64,000 bases of DNA from Bacteroidales bacterium (lineage in GTDB: Bacteria > Bacteroidota > Bacteroidia > Bacteroidales > VadinHA17). How positions within the stretch are numbered: position 1 is the first letter of the stretch; each line of letters starts with the position of its first letter. The notes beneath the pieces are model-generated. The model was not told the origin of the DNA and ran no database searches. It was given only the letters and a program-made list of their open reading frames with translations. Of this stretch, positions 18,187-27,676 are shown piece by piece. The DNA lies in NCBI GenBank assembly GCA_016715075.1, contig JADKBK010000016.1, positions 70,991 through 134,990 on the forward strand, given 5' to 3'. Both the position numbers and the translations under genes were made by a program.

Positions 18187-18735
18187 TTATTTTTCTGTCG
18201 TCTTTCTAAGCTCTGTTATCACTTCATTCCCGGTAAGGAACAGGTCAACCCAAATTGATGACTGGTTGCTGATATTATCAAGTTCTTCCTGTTTAGTATA
18301 TATGCCTTTATTTGTCAGGAAGTAAAATATGACTTCATTTGCCGCCGGCAATGGAGTAAGATCTGTCTTTAAGGATTTATCGAGCATCAACTGAGCTTTT
18401 TCCACAAATTGCATCGCCATTACCATGACGTTTTCATGAGTGCCGCCGCCGATAATTCCTGCCCCTGAACTGAAATAAATACTGGCATCCCCTGTCATGA
18501 ATGCCACAGTAGAGGCTGTTCCGTTTTTAACATCCCAGTCCATAACAACACCATATACAATGGTTTTGTCAGAGGGCAATTTAAGTCCCAGCTGCTCAGG
18601 TTTAGTACCGAGCGCCATCTTTCGCAATCCTTCATAAGGGTTCTCTTTTTGTTCCACAGCCTGACTGTTTATTTCTGTTGTTATAAATAAAGATATCTGA
18701 ACGAAAATAGGATAAACAACGGACAACAATCTCAT
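18187..18735 (-). CDS. Hypothetical secreted protein (182 aa)
   Basis: A hydrophobic N-terminus (MRLLSVVYPIFVQISLFITT) ending near NSQA suggests export. The body contains IVYGVVMDWDVKNGTASTVA and DASIYFSSGAGIIGGGTHE, with a C-terminal VDLFLTGNEVITELRK. I do not recognise a family, although the Gly-rich strand pattern suggests a compact alpha/beta fold. The start overlaps the end of the upstream GNAT gene by 4 bp (ATGA), so the two are translationally coupled. Confidence 0.7.
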   Translation of the reverse strand: MRLLSVVYPIFVQISLFITTEINSQAVEQKENPYEGLRKMALGTKPEQLGLKLPSDKTIVYGVVMDWDVKNGTASTVAFMTGDASIYFSSGAGIIGGGTHENVMVMAMQFVEKAQLMLDKSLKTDLTPLPAANEVIFYFLTNKGIYTKQEELDNISNQSSIWVDLFLTGNEVITELRKTTEK

Positions 18736-19196
18736 AAATAGAAGTTTTTTATCCCTTCGGAGTCAAAACTGCAGTTCATCCACTCATCATCGATTTCAGC
18801 ACCACTTTTAGTATACATCTTAATTGCTGGTTCATTCCAGTTCAGCACCTGCCATCTTACCCTTTTGCAAGCCTCAGAACTGGCAATTTCAAATACCTTT
18901 CTCAACAGGGCAGATCCTATTTTGTGCTTTCTGAATGACTCTTTTACATATAAATCATCCAGATAGAGCGACTTCCCCACCCATGTGTAATAAGCAAAGA
19001 ACCAGATAGCCATTCCGACAATTTCTCCTGGTTCAATTTCTGCAACATAACAGTCAAAGAGGTGCTGTTCCCGTTGCATCTGTTCAACTGTATTTGTTAC
19101 TTTAGCAGCTGCCTTTTCAAATGCAGCAAGTTCATTGATAAGTGCCAGTATCTGAGGAAAGTCGGCTTCTGTTGCTTTTCTGATATTAAAATTCAT
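18732..19196 (-). CDS. GNAT-family N-acetyltransferase
   Basis: The 154-residue product has the GNAT acetyl-CoA site: YLDDLYVKESFRKHKIGSAL carries the strand beta4 and the pyrophosphate loop (R-K-H-K-I-G-S-A), and WQVLNWNEPAIKMYTKSGAE is the usual C-terminal motif. It resembles spermidine/spermine or small-molecule acetyltransferases. It transfers an acetyl group from acetyl-CoA to an amine; the substrate is unknown. It is followed, with a 4-bp overlap, by a hypothetical secreted protein. Confidence 0.9.
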   Translation of the reverse strand: MNFNIRKATEADFPQILALINELAAFEKAAAKVTNTVEQMQREQHLFDCYVAEIEPGEIVGMAIWFFAYYTWVGKSLYLDDLYVKESFRKHKIGSALLRKVFEIASSEACKRVRWQVLNWNEPAIKMYTKSGAEIDDEWMNCSFDSEGIKNFYL

Positions 19197-19300
19197 AGGT
19201 GTGATAAATGATTTTTTTCAAATATCAGAAATAAAAGCCAATAATGTTCCAGGCCACGTGGTGGCTCACAGGTAGACAGATTACTATCTGATAGAAATGA

Positions 19301-19861
19301 TTAAAACTTAAGAGGCGAACCGACAATCTCCATTCCATGAGAACGCCAAAGCTCTTTCAGCTTAATCTCCTGATCTTTGGGAATGTTATTTCCCAGTTTG
19401 GCCATTTCTTTGAAAAAATCCTCCATCTGACCGGCAGGCTGAAACAGGACAAGCATCTGAGCTTCTCCTTCATTTACCTTTGCGAATGCGTGCGGGATCT
19501 TTCTGGGTGCGAACAAAGAGTCGCCCGGCAGCAGATTGAATTTATCTTCACCTACCTGTGCTATGAATTCGCCTTTTGAAACATAAAACCATTCGTCCTG
19601 GTCATGATGCAAATGAAAAGCAGGACCACCTTTTTCATCTCTTGTAGTATCATAAGCACAAAAGTCACCAGCTGTATCCTTTGCAGAAATCACGCAACAG
19701 AATTTTCCTCCCATAATATGAAGCTCTTCCTGGAAACGGTCTTTTCCAGCTTCAACTTTAATTCCTTTCGATGATCGTTCAATATTAACACCTCTGGCCC
19801 TGGAAATCAGCGAAGATGCAAAAGCTAAAAAGGGGATCTGAACAAAGAGTCTTCGTTCCAT
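19301..19861 (-). CDS. Cupin-domain protein
   Basis: A single cupin barrel is visible: FHLHHDQDEWFYVSKGEFIA (motif 1, with His residues and Glu as metal ligands) and GDSLFAPRKIPHAFAKVNEG (motif 2, with the His ligand). A hydrophobic N-terminus (MERRLFVQIPFLAFASSLIS) may export it. The length is 186 aa. Cupins of this type are metal-dependent enzymes or sugar-binding proteins; the substrate is not evident. It stands alone on the minus strand. Confidence 0.85.
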   Translation of the reverse strand: MERRLFVQIPFLAFASSLISRARGVNIERSSKGIKVEAGKDRFQEELHIMGGKFCCVISAKDTAGDFCAYDTTRDEKGGPAFHLHHDQDEWFYVSKGEFIAQVGEDKFNLLPGDSLFAPRKIPHAFAKVNEGEAQMLVLFQPAGQMEDFFKEMAKLGNNIPKDQEIKLKELWRSHGMEIVGSPLKF

Positions 19862-20367
19862 ATCTAATATTTTTCAGGGTAAATAATACCACTAGCTGTG
19901 AGAAAGATAATTATACAAAAACAATACCCCCTGACTTTTGTTCAAACGATCAAAACTCCAGATGAATTGAAAGGAATTTATTTACTATCTGCCAGTAGTA
20001 GCATCCATTAAAAGAAAAGAATAGTTCATTTAAATAACTGGCATATCGTGGTTTTAGAGCTTTTTTGTTACGTGTATGTTTGAAATGAGATTGTACTTAG
20101 ACTTTGATCAGATCAAAATTATTTTCAATGGGGCAGTTGATAAAGTCCAAATCCATTAACCGCAAAGATCGCAAAGAAAATACGCAAAGTACGCAAAGAA
20201 CTTATATTCAATGTCTTGTCTTTGCGTCCTTTGCGCCTGCCTGCCGACAGGCAGGCAGACCTCTGCGTGCTTAGCGGTTAAGAAAGACTTTGAAAGCTCC
20301 TCCTGTTCAATATTAGACATAGTCAGGTGCTAGGCTATGTACTGGTAAATATTATTGTAAGACGAAG
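19862..20367. other. Intergenic region with no gene
   Basis: About 500 bp hold no convincing ORF. The left 290 bp are plain AT-rich DNA. The right part contains the inverted-repeat element annotated at 20156-20281. No RNA gene was recognised. Confidence 0.7.
20156..20281. repeat. Dispersed inverted-repeat element (TTAACCGCAAAG type), copy 1
   Basis: The element starts TTAACCGCAAAG and ends with the inverse TAGCGGTTAA. Inside are CGCAAAG direct repeats and, inverted, CTTTGCG repeats, plus a strong hairpin GCCTGCCTG-ccga-CAGGCAGGC. A second copy with the same ends and the same upstream flank (AAATCCATTAACCGC) is at 31383-31493. Confidence 0.8.
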
Positions 20368-20949
20368 CTATAGCTTAATTTCCAGACCTATCATTAGGTG
20401 TGATTCAAGAAAATCATTGGTCCCAAGATGAAAATTAAATGGCATAAATTCGAAAGCCAGACGTTTATCGGGTGAACTGAATCTGAGTCCGCAACCAACA
20501 TATGCGGCAAGGTGGAATTCACTTATATACTCTGAAGATTGTTGCCCTTCGTACTCTCCACCCGTTCCGAGAAGTCCTCTTGTATTATTGACCAGACCAC
20601 CGGCTCCGATAACGAGTGCCCCCTTTTTCCCTTTAAATAAATCAAAGTAAAAAATCGTCTCAAGATTTGTTGAGTTAAAGTACTCATCCCTGGCATCCAT
20701 TACGAATCTGGAGCTATACTGTCCGAAGCTCAGATTTGGATTGATCCGGAATCCTGGGTTCCGCAATTCTCTTTGAAATCCGGCTGAATAGGTGATACCA
20801 ACTCCATCTGCTCTGCTGCCCATTGAAACACCGATTCCGGTTCTGAATCTGATGCTGTTCTTAGAAAATTCCTGACAATAAATGTTCAAATTCAAAACAA
20901 CCAGGATGAATGAAAAAATCCAGGTCTTCAGATTAGATCTCAATGGCAT
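20368..20949 (-). CDS. Outer-membrane beta-barrel-like protein (hypothetical)
   Basis: A signal peptide (to about residue 25, LNLNIYCQ) is followed by Gly-rich amphipathic strands such as IRFRTGIGVSMGSRADGVG, LVIGAGGLVNNTRG and LAAYVGCGLRFSS, and the final residues (LMIGLEIKL) end in an aromatic-poor strand. The 193-aa length suits an 8-strand outer-membrane barrel. It lies downstream of the TonB receptor on the same strand but 109 bp away. No specific family was recognised. Confidence 0.7.
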   Translation of the reverse strand: MPLRSNLKTWIFSFILVVLNLNIYCQEFSKNSIRFRTGIGVSMGSRADGVGITYSAGFQRELRNPGFRINPNLSFGQYSSRFVMDARDEYFNSTNLETIFYFDLFKGKKGALVIGAGGLVNNTRGLLGTGGEYEGQQSSEYISEFHLAAYVGCGLRFSSPDKRLAFEFMPFNFHLGTNDFLESHLMIGLEIKL

Positions 20950-21057
20950 ATTTGTTAATTTCCATAATGAATTCAGAGTGCAATGTATTCATTTTTTTGG
21001 AGAGTCTACATTCTGAACTCTTTTCAGATTCACAGATAAGAAGCAGCTCAGGTTGTT

Positions 21058-23427
21058 CTATATGAGCTTATTCCCAATTTTGATACCGAAATAAATGGTT
21101 CTGGGTAATACCGGGCCATAAATATAGCTCGGATCACGGTCCATTCCTGAATCAAAATCGGACTGGTACGAATTGAAAATGTTTTTTATTCCGGTGAAGA
21201 GCTGAATTGTTGCGCCATTGATTTTAAAGTTGTATTGGATCTTGCTTCCCATATCGAAAAATGTATCGGAATTTATTAATTCACCGGTATCCGGATCGGT
21301 AAGCGGACCGAAATACGGGACAAGCATTCTTCCAGTATATGTTCCTGTTAAAGAAAGACATACATCTTTCGCAAAATCCCAGTCCATATTAAAGTAACCG
21401 TAATTGGAAGGAGTTCGGAAGAACTCTTTTGTATCAAATTGTTGTTCCGCATCATACTTGCTGGATTGGACAGTAAAACCCGATGTAAGAGAGAAATCCT
21501 TTAATGGTTTCAATTTAAGTTCGGTATTAATGCCTTTCACCACTGCGCCGTCTTTTGCATTTCTTCTTGTATACAGAACCCGGCCGTTCTCATCAGGAAG
21601 ACCTATCTCATTAACAAATGGATCTTCAAGTCTTGTATAGAAACCTTCAATAAGCAATCCGGTCAGAACAGTACCTATAAGCTTATTAAAATCCATTGAT
21701 GCCATTATACTACGACTTGTCTCCTGTTTAAGATCGGGGTCATTTACATGAATTACCTGACGTGATCCCGAGGTTTCAATATGAAGATCCTCATCAAAAA
21801 TCTGCGGTGCCCTGTAGCCTTGTGAATAGCTTACACGTGTCTGAAGTGTTTTGAGAAGCTCATACATAATGCTTATGCGGGGACTAAATACATTTCCGCT
21901 TTTAACTTCATCATTTTTTTCATGGTCTGTAATACTATAATGGTCAAATCTTCCGCCAAGACCAATTTTGAGCCTGTTTATCTTCAGATCATATTGCAGA
22001 AAAGCACCAGTGGAGACTGATGACTGATCAGATATTAAAATGTTATCAGTGTGGGGAACACTTATAATTGAATCATTTACAATTACAGCATTATCATAAT
22101 CAGGATATCCGAGCTTCTCATCCGTAAGAAAGTCTCCGGTGTTTTCAAAACCTGCAATCAGGGAGGCATTACCCATGAATGCCTTGTATTGCATTCCAGC
22201 ATTATACATAAGATCTTCTGATCTCCCATAGTCTTTCAGTGACCTGTTGGCTCCATAGTAAGAATTACGTTTAAGGTGCTGCCCTGAAACATATACTGAC
22301 AGCAGGTCATAATCACGGAAATATTTTTCGTATGTGATGGCTCCTGTCTTAATGTCATGCTTAACATTTTCCGATACATCGCTTTCATGGACCGGATACT
22401 GCTGCCTGTTTCCCCCGTTTCTTTCCTCTTTTATGTTAAAGAAGTCGACGGATATCTTACTTCTGAAACCGAACCGGTGAAAAAACTGTGTACCGATTGT
22501 CATATTGCTCATTGGTGATATTTCAGAAAAGTCGTCATCATTTGCATCAAACATTTTTCTTTCACGTGTAAATCCATAAATTGAAATGCCTGTATTACTG
22601 TCATCAGAAATAATGGAGGTATTAAGGGAGACAGAGTAATCAGGCGCACCGCCGCCAGATCCTTTGACACCAATACCTGTCAGCCCTGTATTAATGCCTG
22701 CTTCGTATGAATTTGACAATGACTCCTTTAAAATGATATTTATTGTTCCGGCTATTGCATTACTTCCATAAAGAGCAGAACCTCCTCCTCTCACAACCTC
22801 TATCCGTTCTATCATATTCGTCGGAATCAACTCAAGGCCATAGACGCCCGCAAGCCCCCCAAAAACAGGACGGCTGTTGATAAGCACCTGTGAATAAGGA
22901 CCTTCCATCCCATTCATTCTCACTTGTGTAAATCCGCAGTTCTGACAGTTATTTTCAACTCTCAGCCCCGGAGAAAAGGACAGACCTTCACTCAAAGTCA
23001 GTGATTGGGTTGAAGCAAACAGTTTTGGAGAAAGAGTATTCACTATTGTAACAGACTCTGTTCTCTTCATTTCACTTCTGTCCGCAGTAACCACAACCTC
23101 ATCAAGACCCAGAAGATCCTCAGTAAGATCGAATTTGATTTCAACAGTTTCACCTTCCTTAACTGTTACCTCTTTTTCAGAAGGCTTGTAACCTACTGAT
23201 TGAGCTTTTACTATATGTGTACCAACTGGGAGATTTATCAACTGAAAGTGGCCTGTTTCATCTGTATTTACACCCAGTGTTGTACCCTTTATGCTAACTG
23301 TTGCAAAAGTTATATGAGTGCCGTTACTGACTACATGACCAATTATATTTGCATCAGTTTTTTTCTGTGCAGCCAGCACCTGTGAACATAAAATTAGAAT
23401 TAATAAAACCCGTAAATGCTTTTTCAT
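21058..23427 (-). CDS. TonB-dependent outer-membrane receptor
   Basis: After a signal peptide (MKKHLRVLLILILCSQVLAA) comes a CarboxypepD_reg-like beta-sandwich (ANIIGHVVSNGTHITFATVS), then EVVVTADRSEMKRTES as a TonB box/plug start, a plug with NCQNCGFTQVRMNGMEGPYS and VRGGGSALYGSNAIAGTINI, and a 22-strand-type barrel ending YFGIKIGNKLI. About 789 residues. The conserved Cys pair in the plug and the GMEGPYSQVLI motif place it with a Bacteroidota receptor group near the BtuB/haem/copper types; the substrate is not clear. I choose 23427 over 23520 because the signal peptide starts there. Confidence 0.92.
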   Translation of the reverse strand: MKKHLRVLLILILCSQVLAAQKKTDANIIGHVVSNGTHITFATVSIKGTTLGVNTDETGHFQLINLPVGTHIVKAQSVGYKPSEKEVTVKEGETVEIKFDLTEDLLGLDEVVVTADRSEMKRTESVTIVNTLSPKLFASTQSLTLSEGLSFSPGLRVENNCQNCGFTQVRMNGMEGPYSQVLINSRPVFGGLAGVYGLELIPTNMIERIEVVRGGGSALYGSNAIAGTINIILKESLSNSYEAGINTGLTGIGVKGSGGGAPDYSVSLNTSIISDDSNTGISIYGFTRERKMFDANDDDFSEISPMSNMTIGTQFFHRFGFRSKISVDFFNIKEERNGGNRQQYPVHESDVSENVKHDIKTGAITYEKYFRDYDLLSVYVSGQHLKRNSYYGANRSLKDYGRSEDLMYNAGMQYKAFMGNASLIAGFENTGDFLTDEKLGYPDYDNAVIVNDSIISVPHTDNILISDQSSVSTGAFLQYDLKINRLKIGLGGRFDHYSITDHEKNDEVKSGNVFSPRISIMYELLKTLQTRVSYSQGYRAPQIFDEDLHIETSGSRQVIHVNDPDLKQETSRSIMASMDFNKLIGTVLTGLLIEGFYTRLEDPFVNEIGLPDENGRVLYTRRNAKDGAVVKGINTELKLKPLKDFSLTSGFTVQSSKYDAEQQFDTKEFFRTPSNYGYFNMDWDFAKDVCLSLTGTYTGRMLVPYFGPLTDPDTGELINSDTFFDMGSKIQYNFKINGATIQLFTGIKNIFNSYQSDFDSGMDRDPSYIYGPVLPRTIYFGIKIGNKLI

Positions 23428-23652
23428 CGAACCAATTTTACACTTTAAAACAAAGAGCATTGACAAAGGTTCGTTAAATAACAAATTCATTCCCGGTTTT
23501 TTTTGGAGGATAACCTGCATTCCTATGCTTTGTTACTAATCCGTACCATCAAATAATGGAAATTGAGTAGGGCTACGAAGAGTTCAAAATGTTTAATGTA
23601 TCTGGAATTAAAACTCGTCAACTCAGTCTGCCCGGCATTAAATTAAAAGATG

Positions 23653-23685
23653 GAAGGAGGTCCTGAGAAAACAGGAACCTCCTTC
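23653..23685 (-). terminator. Rho-independent terminator candidate
   Basis: A GC-rich hairpin with a GAAGGAGGT...ACCTCCTTC stem and a short loop lies 13 bp after the methyltransferase stop. In the minus direction it is followed by a moderately T-rich stretch (ATCTTTTAATTTAA). Confidence 0.65.
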
Positions 23686-23697
23686 TTCACCTGTTAT

Positions 23698-24471
23698 TTA
23701 AACCTTCTTCCCGATATAGAATACATAGCCGTAATATTCTTTATACCTGTAGTATAACTCAGCTTCATGCTGTTCACTCCTGATGAATTCTTCAGCAGTT
23801 CTGTTTCCGGAATATTTCTGAAGAAAGATTTTCTGAGCCGGAACCTGTTGTTCATAGAAATGTTCCGTCCAGCAGTTTTCAGGCAGGACAAAGGCAGCAA
23901 CAGGAACATATCCGGCTTTTTGCAGCTGGGCAAGTTTATTTGGTATTGTGTCTATCGCAGGATATGCATTTTGCCAGAACTCTTCGATCTCGGCAGGTCG
24001 TTCATCCTTAAACCATGATGCTTCTGAAACGGCAATATATCCTCCTGTTTTCAGATAATTCCGCCACTCTCTCAGACCGCGTTCAAATCCGATATTATAA
24101 ATAGCACCTTCAGACCAGATCAGGTCCAGTTTTTCAGTCTCAAACGGAAGATTATCCATTGACCCGACTATACCGGTAATTCTATCCTGAAGATTCAGCT
24201 TAGCGGCATTAAAGTTGAACAATTTAATAAAATCGGGAAACAAGTCAATCCCTGTAATATGTCCGGGCGCATGCCGGGCCAGAACCATAGTCTGACCACC
24301 TGTTCCACAACCGATGTCGGCAATCAGGGATTCGCCGGTAAGATTATCTATGAAACTCAGCGCTTTAATTGTTACTTCAGGACTACCTGGTCCCCGCCGC
24401 TCCAAAGCTGAAAAAAATTCGCAGATTAAACTGAAATTGAATTCGTGAATTGATTTATTTTCGTTACTCAT
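23698..24471 (-). CDS. Class I SAM-dependent methyltransferase
   Basis: Motif I is LIADIGCGTGGQTMVLA at about residues 54-70, followed by HITGIDLFPDF (acidic SAM-ribose contact) and the motif LDLIWSEGAIYNIGF. The length of 257 aa and the C-terminal EAELYYRYKEYYGYVFYIGK match a common Bacteroidota small-molecule methyltransferase group. It transfers a methyl group from SAM to an unknown acceptor. It is monocistronic with a terminator hairpin immediately downstream. Confidence 0.9.
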   Translation of the reverse strand: MSNENKSIHEFNFSLICEFFSALERRGPGSPEVTIKALSFIDNLTGESLIADIGCGTGGQTMVLARHAPGHITGIDLFPDFIKLFNFNAAKLNLQDRITGIVGSMDNLPFETEKLDLIWSEGAIYNIGFERGLREWRNYLKTGGYIAVSEASWFKDERPAEIEEFWQNAYPAIDTIPNKLAQLQKAGYVPVAAFVLPENCWTEHFYEQQVPAQKIFLQKYSGNRTAEEFIRSEQHEAELYYRYKEYYGYVFYIGKKV

Positions 24472-24805
24472 GACATTAAAATTGAATTTTAAAACCAGGG
24501 CTTAAGAATACCTTGAGTATACAATGCCCGGGAATAATTTGTTAATGATAAACAGATATGAAAATATCTCAGACAAAAGCATGTCTGAGTTTAACGAATG
24601 GATAATCACAGGCAGAATGCCTGAGATTATTTACTTCACCAAATCCAAAGTATAATTAAACATCCAGAGATTTTAGATTATACAAATATATTGATAATTT
24701 TTTCAGGAAGGATTTTTAGCGTGATTTTTTTGAGATTATATTAGACGGGTAATCCGGGATTTAATACTATATGCAGAAAGAAAAAGTTCTACGGGCAATA
24801 ATTTA
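24472..24805. other. Intergenic region with a weak hairpin
   Basis: No ORF is convincing. An imperfect hairpin around 24600-24630 (AATCACAGGCA / TGCCTGAGATT) lies downstream of the AlkZ-like gene and could be a terminator, but it lacks a good T-tract. Confidence 0.5.
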
Positions 24806-25885
24806 TTATATCATTGCTGTACTCCTGCCTGTAAAATCCGAATACCTGACTGAGCTTTTAAATATAGCCTCTTCCAGATCCTGAGTTACAGGTCCAAACA
24901 GATTCTTACTCAGGTACACTCTGTTGTTTTTGATACTGCGTTTCCATGTACCTATCACCTGTCCGTTCTGTAAAAGGGCCGGATAAAATATGCCATTTTC
25001 CGAAACAGCCTTTTTATTATCAACAAGTGACAGGGATGCTGATCTGTCGCGGTAGCTGATCAGAAACTCATCAAAGGCAGGGAGAAAAAAGATCTCATCT
25101 GTTTCGGCTCCTGGTGTTTTATAAGTTTCTGTCAACCAGTAAGTCTGATTTTGAATTACTTCAGATAAAAGGTAATCTTTATTGAATTCCAATGCTTTTT
25201 TTGCATCCTTAATCGTTAAACCTGACCACCAGATAAAATCATGAATTGTAGCTGGTCCATGGCTGGTAAAATAGCGCAGGGCAAGTTCTTTCAGTGATTC
25301 CTCCCTGTTTTTATGCCTCTGTTGCGGAACCCATTCTGAAAGGATTGTGTAAGTTGGTCTCCCCTTATTTTGACTCCCGCTGCAGATAATGCCTTCCAGT
25401 TCAGCCCGCATAAATATATGGGATGCCCTGTTGCCGTCAGTATTAATTTTAAATCTTTCTAATTCAGACTTTAATTCTTCACGTGTTTTGTGATTACCGT
25501 CCCTGAGCGATTTTTCCAGGATGCCATTGCATCTTTTGATAATCGAATCAGTCAATCCAAGCTGTTTATCTCTTGACTTGGAGGCAGCTGTGAGGCGTGG
25601 TGCAGTAAGATCCAATAGCCAATAAATATCGTCGGCTGATACAAAATGCCAGGTTGGCCTCAATAAATGAGTCCTGATAATTGCCCCGGAATCAATTTCC
25701 TGATCTATTGTTACTTCTGTTGAATTCCGAAGCCGGATCCCGAATGCCCATTTTGACATTCTGTAATCCTGGGCCTGAAGAGCCCCCATCCAACCTGCAA
25801 TCTCTTTTGCTGTTTTAAATCCGGAACTGACAAGCTGCTGGTTAACAGATCTGAGTACGGGAATATTATCTTGATATATTGTCAT
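24806..25885 (-). CDS. Winged-helix DNA-binding protein, AlkZ/YcaQ-like (HTH_42)
   Basis: The 359-residue product matches the HTH_42 family of DNA glycosylase-like proteins: WMGALQAQDYRMSKWAFGIR near residue 35, IIRTHLLRPTWHFVSADDIYW, and a later RYFTSHGPATIHDFIWWSGL wing. LQAQ holds a Q-x-Q pair equivalent to the catalytic motif described for AlkZ, which removes bulky alkyl adducts or unhooks interstrand crosslinks. Whether this copy excises a lesion is inferred only from the family. It is monocistronic. Confidence 0.82.
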   Translation of the reverse strand: MTIYQDNIPVLRSVNQQLVSSGFKTAKEIAGWMGALQAQDYRMSKWAFGIRLRNSTEVTIDQEIDSGAIIRTHLLRPTWHFVSADDIYWLLDLTAPRLTAASKSRDKQLGLTDSIIKRCNGILEKSLRDGNHKTREELKSELERFKINTDGNRASHIFMRAELEGIICSGSQNKGRPTYTILSEWVPQQRHKNREESLKELALRYFTSHGPATIHDFIWWSGLTIKDAKKALEFNKDYLLSEVIQNQTYWLTETYKTPGAETDEIFFLPAFDEFLISYRDRSASLSLVDNKKAVSENGIFYPALLQNGQVIGTWKRSIKNNRVYLSKNLFGPVTQDLEEAIFKSSVRYSDFTGRSTAMI

Positions 25886-25995
25886 TGTACAATTAAAGAG
25901 TGTCTGGTTATCTAATCACCAAATGATTACAGAAAAAACAGATTAATCTCTTTTTCTATTTTTTTTTATGAACAGCATCTCTCTTTATTGTATTA

Positions 25996-26181
25996 TCATC
26001 TGTTGAATATTAAAAAGACGAGTTGAAAAAAAATGAAACCGGTCCATCCTATGATGATACTTTTTGTCATGCTCAATCTGTGAACAACTCTCACTGTTAA
26101 TGGGAAAAGAATCAGAAATGCAATAAAATAGACTGAATAACATATCCATAGCAAAGTCCTGAAAATTGTAGGAGAATTCAT
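25996..26181 (-). CDS. Small two-TM membrane protein (61 aa)
   Basis: The product has two hydrophobic segments (about residues 8-27 and 39-59) separated by RVVHRLSMTK. It follows the M28 peptidase by 50 bp on the same strand and could be co-transcribed. No family was recognised, and a chance ORF cannot be excluded at this length. Confidence 0.4.
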   Translation of the reverse strand: MNSPTIFRTLLWICYSVYFIAFLILFPLTVRVVHRLSMTKSIIIGWTGFIFFQLVFLIFNR

Positions 26182-26231
26182 ATCAATCTCATGTTGTCTG
26201 GCATCTATTATCCCGATTGGAAGGAGTAATT

Positions 26232-27515
26232 TTAAATTTTATTAAAAAATTCTATCATAAGTTTGCAATAATCCACAAACTCTGTCAGAGGCAAGGTTTC
26301 GGATTTGTCGAGAATGTCATGATATGCCTGGATGCCACCTAAGGTGTATATGTAAAAGCACGGAACTCCTTTTTGATAAAACAGGCAGTGATCACTGTTG
26401 CATGCAGCGCCACGAATATCAATCTTTGGTAAAAGTCCCTGTTCTTTGTTGATTTTTGTTAAAAGGTCAAATTTGTCTTTAAATACGCTCCCATTTACTA
26501 CTTTTACTCCTTCCTCACCAGTTCCGGCAAGGTCAAAGTTCACAAGGAATTTAATCTTTTTCAAATCAATCGGAGGATTATCAGTAAAAGCCTTCGCACC
26601 CAGAATGCCTAATTCTTCCGCAGAAAGAGCAATAAATACCATTGTGTATTCAGGTTTGTTCTCAGAATAATGTTTTGCAAGGTTAAGTATCATAGCCACT
26701 CCGCTTGCATTGTCATTTGCCCCGGGGAAATATGTGTCTTTGCCCATTTTACCGAGGTGGTCGTAGTGAGCCATGACTACAATCATTGAATCAGAATCTG
26801 TTGTGCCTTTAATGGAACCGGCTACATTCTGTGTTTCATATTTTGGTATGAATTTAGCATCAACGACCAGCTCGATTGAGTTTAAAGAATTTATATCCAA
26901 ATCTTTAATTAATGTTATAATTGGTCTTAAACCTTGTTCAGGAGCTGCTTCCCATGTTAATTTGTCGCTTGTATAAATTATTAATCCTTTGATATTTGCC
27001 TGTGGACTGTATTTCAGGAAATTAATATATTCATCTATCTTTTTTGTGGCCTCCGGATTCTCATTCTTTCTATCTCTGCTATCTATCAGAATGATTGAGT
27101 TCCCGGCTTTATTAACCAGTGATACCAGCTTTGAATCATTATCAAGCTGACTTCGCGAGGTTTTAATTATCTGAAATTTTCCGCTTATGGAAGGAGATGA
27201 AGATTCGATTATATAATCAGACCCGGCAACTAAATCATTGCCATCAATCCTGACAGAAACTCTGTTCGGGAATGTGTTTACAGAAATATCAAACTTTTGG
27301 AAATACGATTTTCTTGTGATTGGAATCAGTCCAAGATTTTGAAATTCAGCTGAAATATAATCAGCGCTTATTTTATCCCCATTTTCCACATAGCCTCTTC
27401 CCTTAAAGTCAACTGATGATAATTTCTGAATCACTTTTTTTGCATAATCAAGATCCTGCGATAATCCGATCAGCTGAACAGACAGCAGTATCAGAATGAA
27501 TTTAAACTTTTTCAT
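26232..27515 (-). CDS. M28-family zinc peptidase, secreted
   Basis: A signal peptide (MKKFKFILILLSVQLIGLSQ) precedes an N-terminal segment and a PA-like insert. The M28 catalytic domain then has MAHYDHLG (His ligand), PGANDNASG (bridging Asp), SAEELG (Glu base and ligand) and NSDHCLF near the end. About 427 aa. Such enzymes are co-catalytic di-zinc aminopeptidases acting in the periplasm or outside. All expected ligands appear present. A tiny membrane-protein ORF follows. Confidence 0.9.
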   Translation of the reverse strand: MKKFKFILILLSVQLIGLSQDLDYAKKVIQKLSSVDFKGRGYVENGDKISADYISAEFQNLGLIPITRKSYFQKFDISVNTFPNRVSVRIDGNDLVAGSDYIIESSSPSISGKFQIIKTSRSQLDNDSKLVSLVNKAGNSIILIDSRDRKNENPEATKKIDEYINFLKYSPQANIKGLIIYTSDKLTWEAAPEQGLRPIITLIKDLDINSLNSIELVVDAKFIPKYETQNVAGSIKGTTDSDSMIVVMAHYDHLGKMGKDTYFPGANDNASGVAMILNLAKHYSENKPEYTMVFIALSAEELGILGAKAFTDNPPIDLKKIKFLVNFDLAGTGEEGVKVVNGSVFKDKFDLLTKINKEQGLLPKIDIRGAACNSDHCLFYQKGVPCFYIYTLGGIQAYHDILDKSETLPLTEFVDYCKLMIEFFNKI

Positions 27516-27676
27516 GTTTAATAATTTGTATTTTAAGTAGTTCTGTTATCTGTATTTTAAAGAATGTCGGAACAAAAACACTCAGGCAGGCCATAAAGTT
27601 AATTTGAAAAACTGCAATTGAATTTAAGCACGTGACCCCGCATGATCACGAACCACTGCAGCAGGTTAGATCCTCT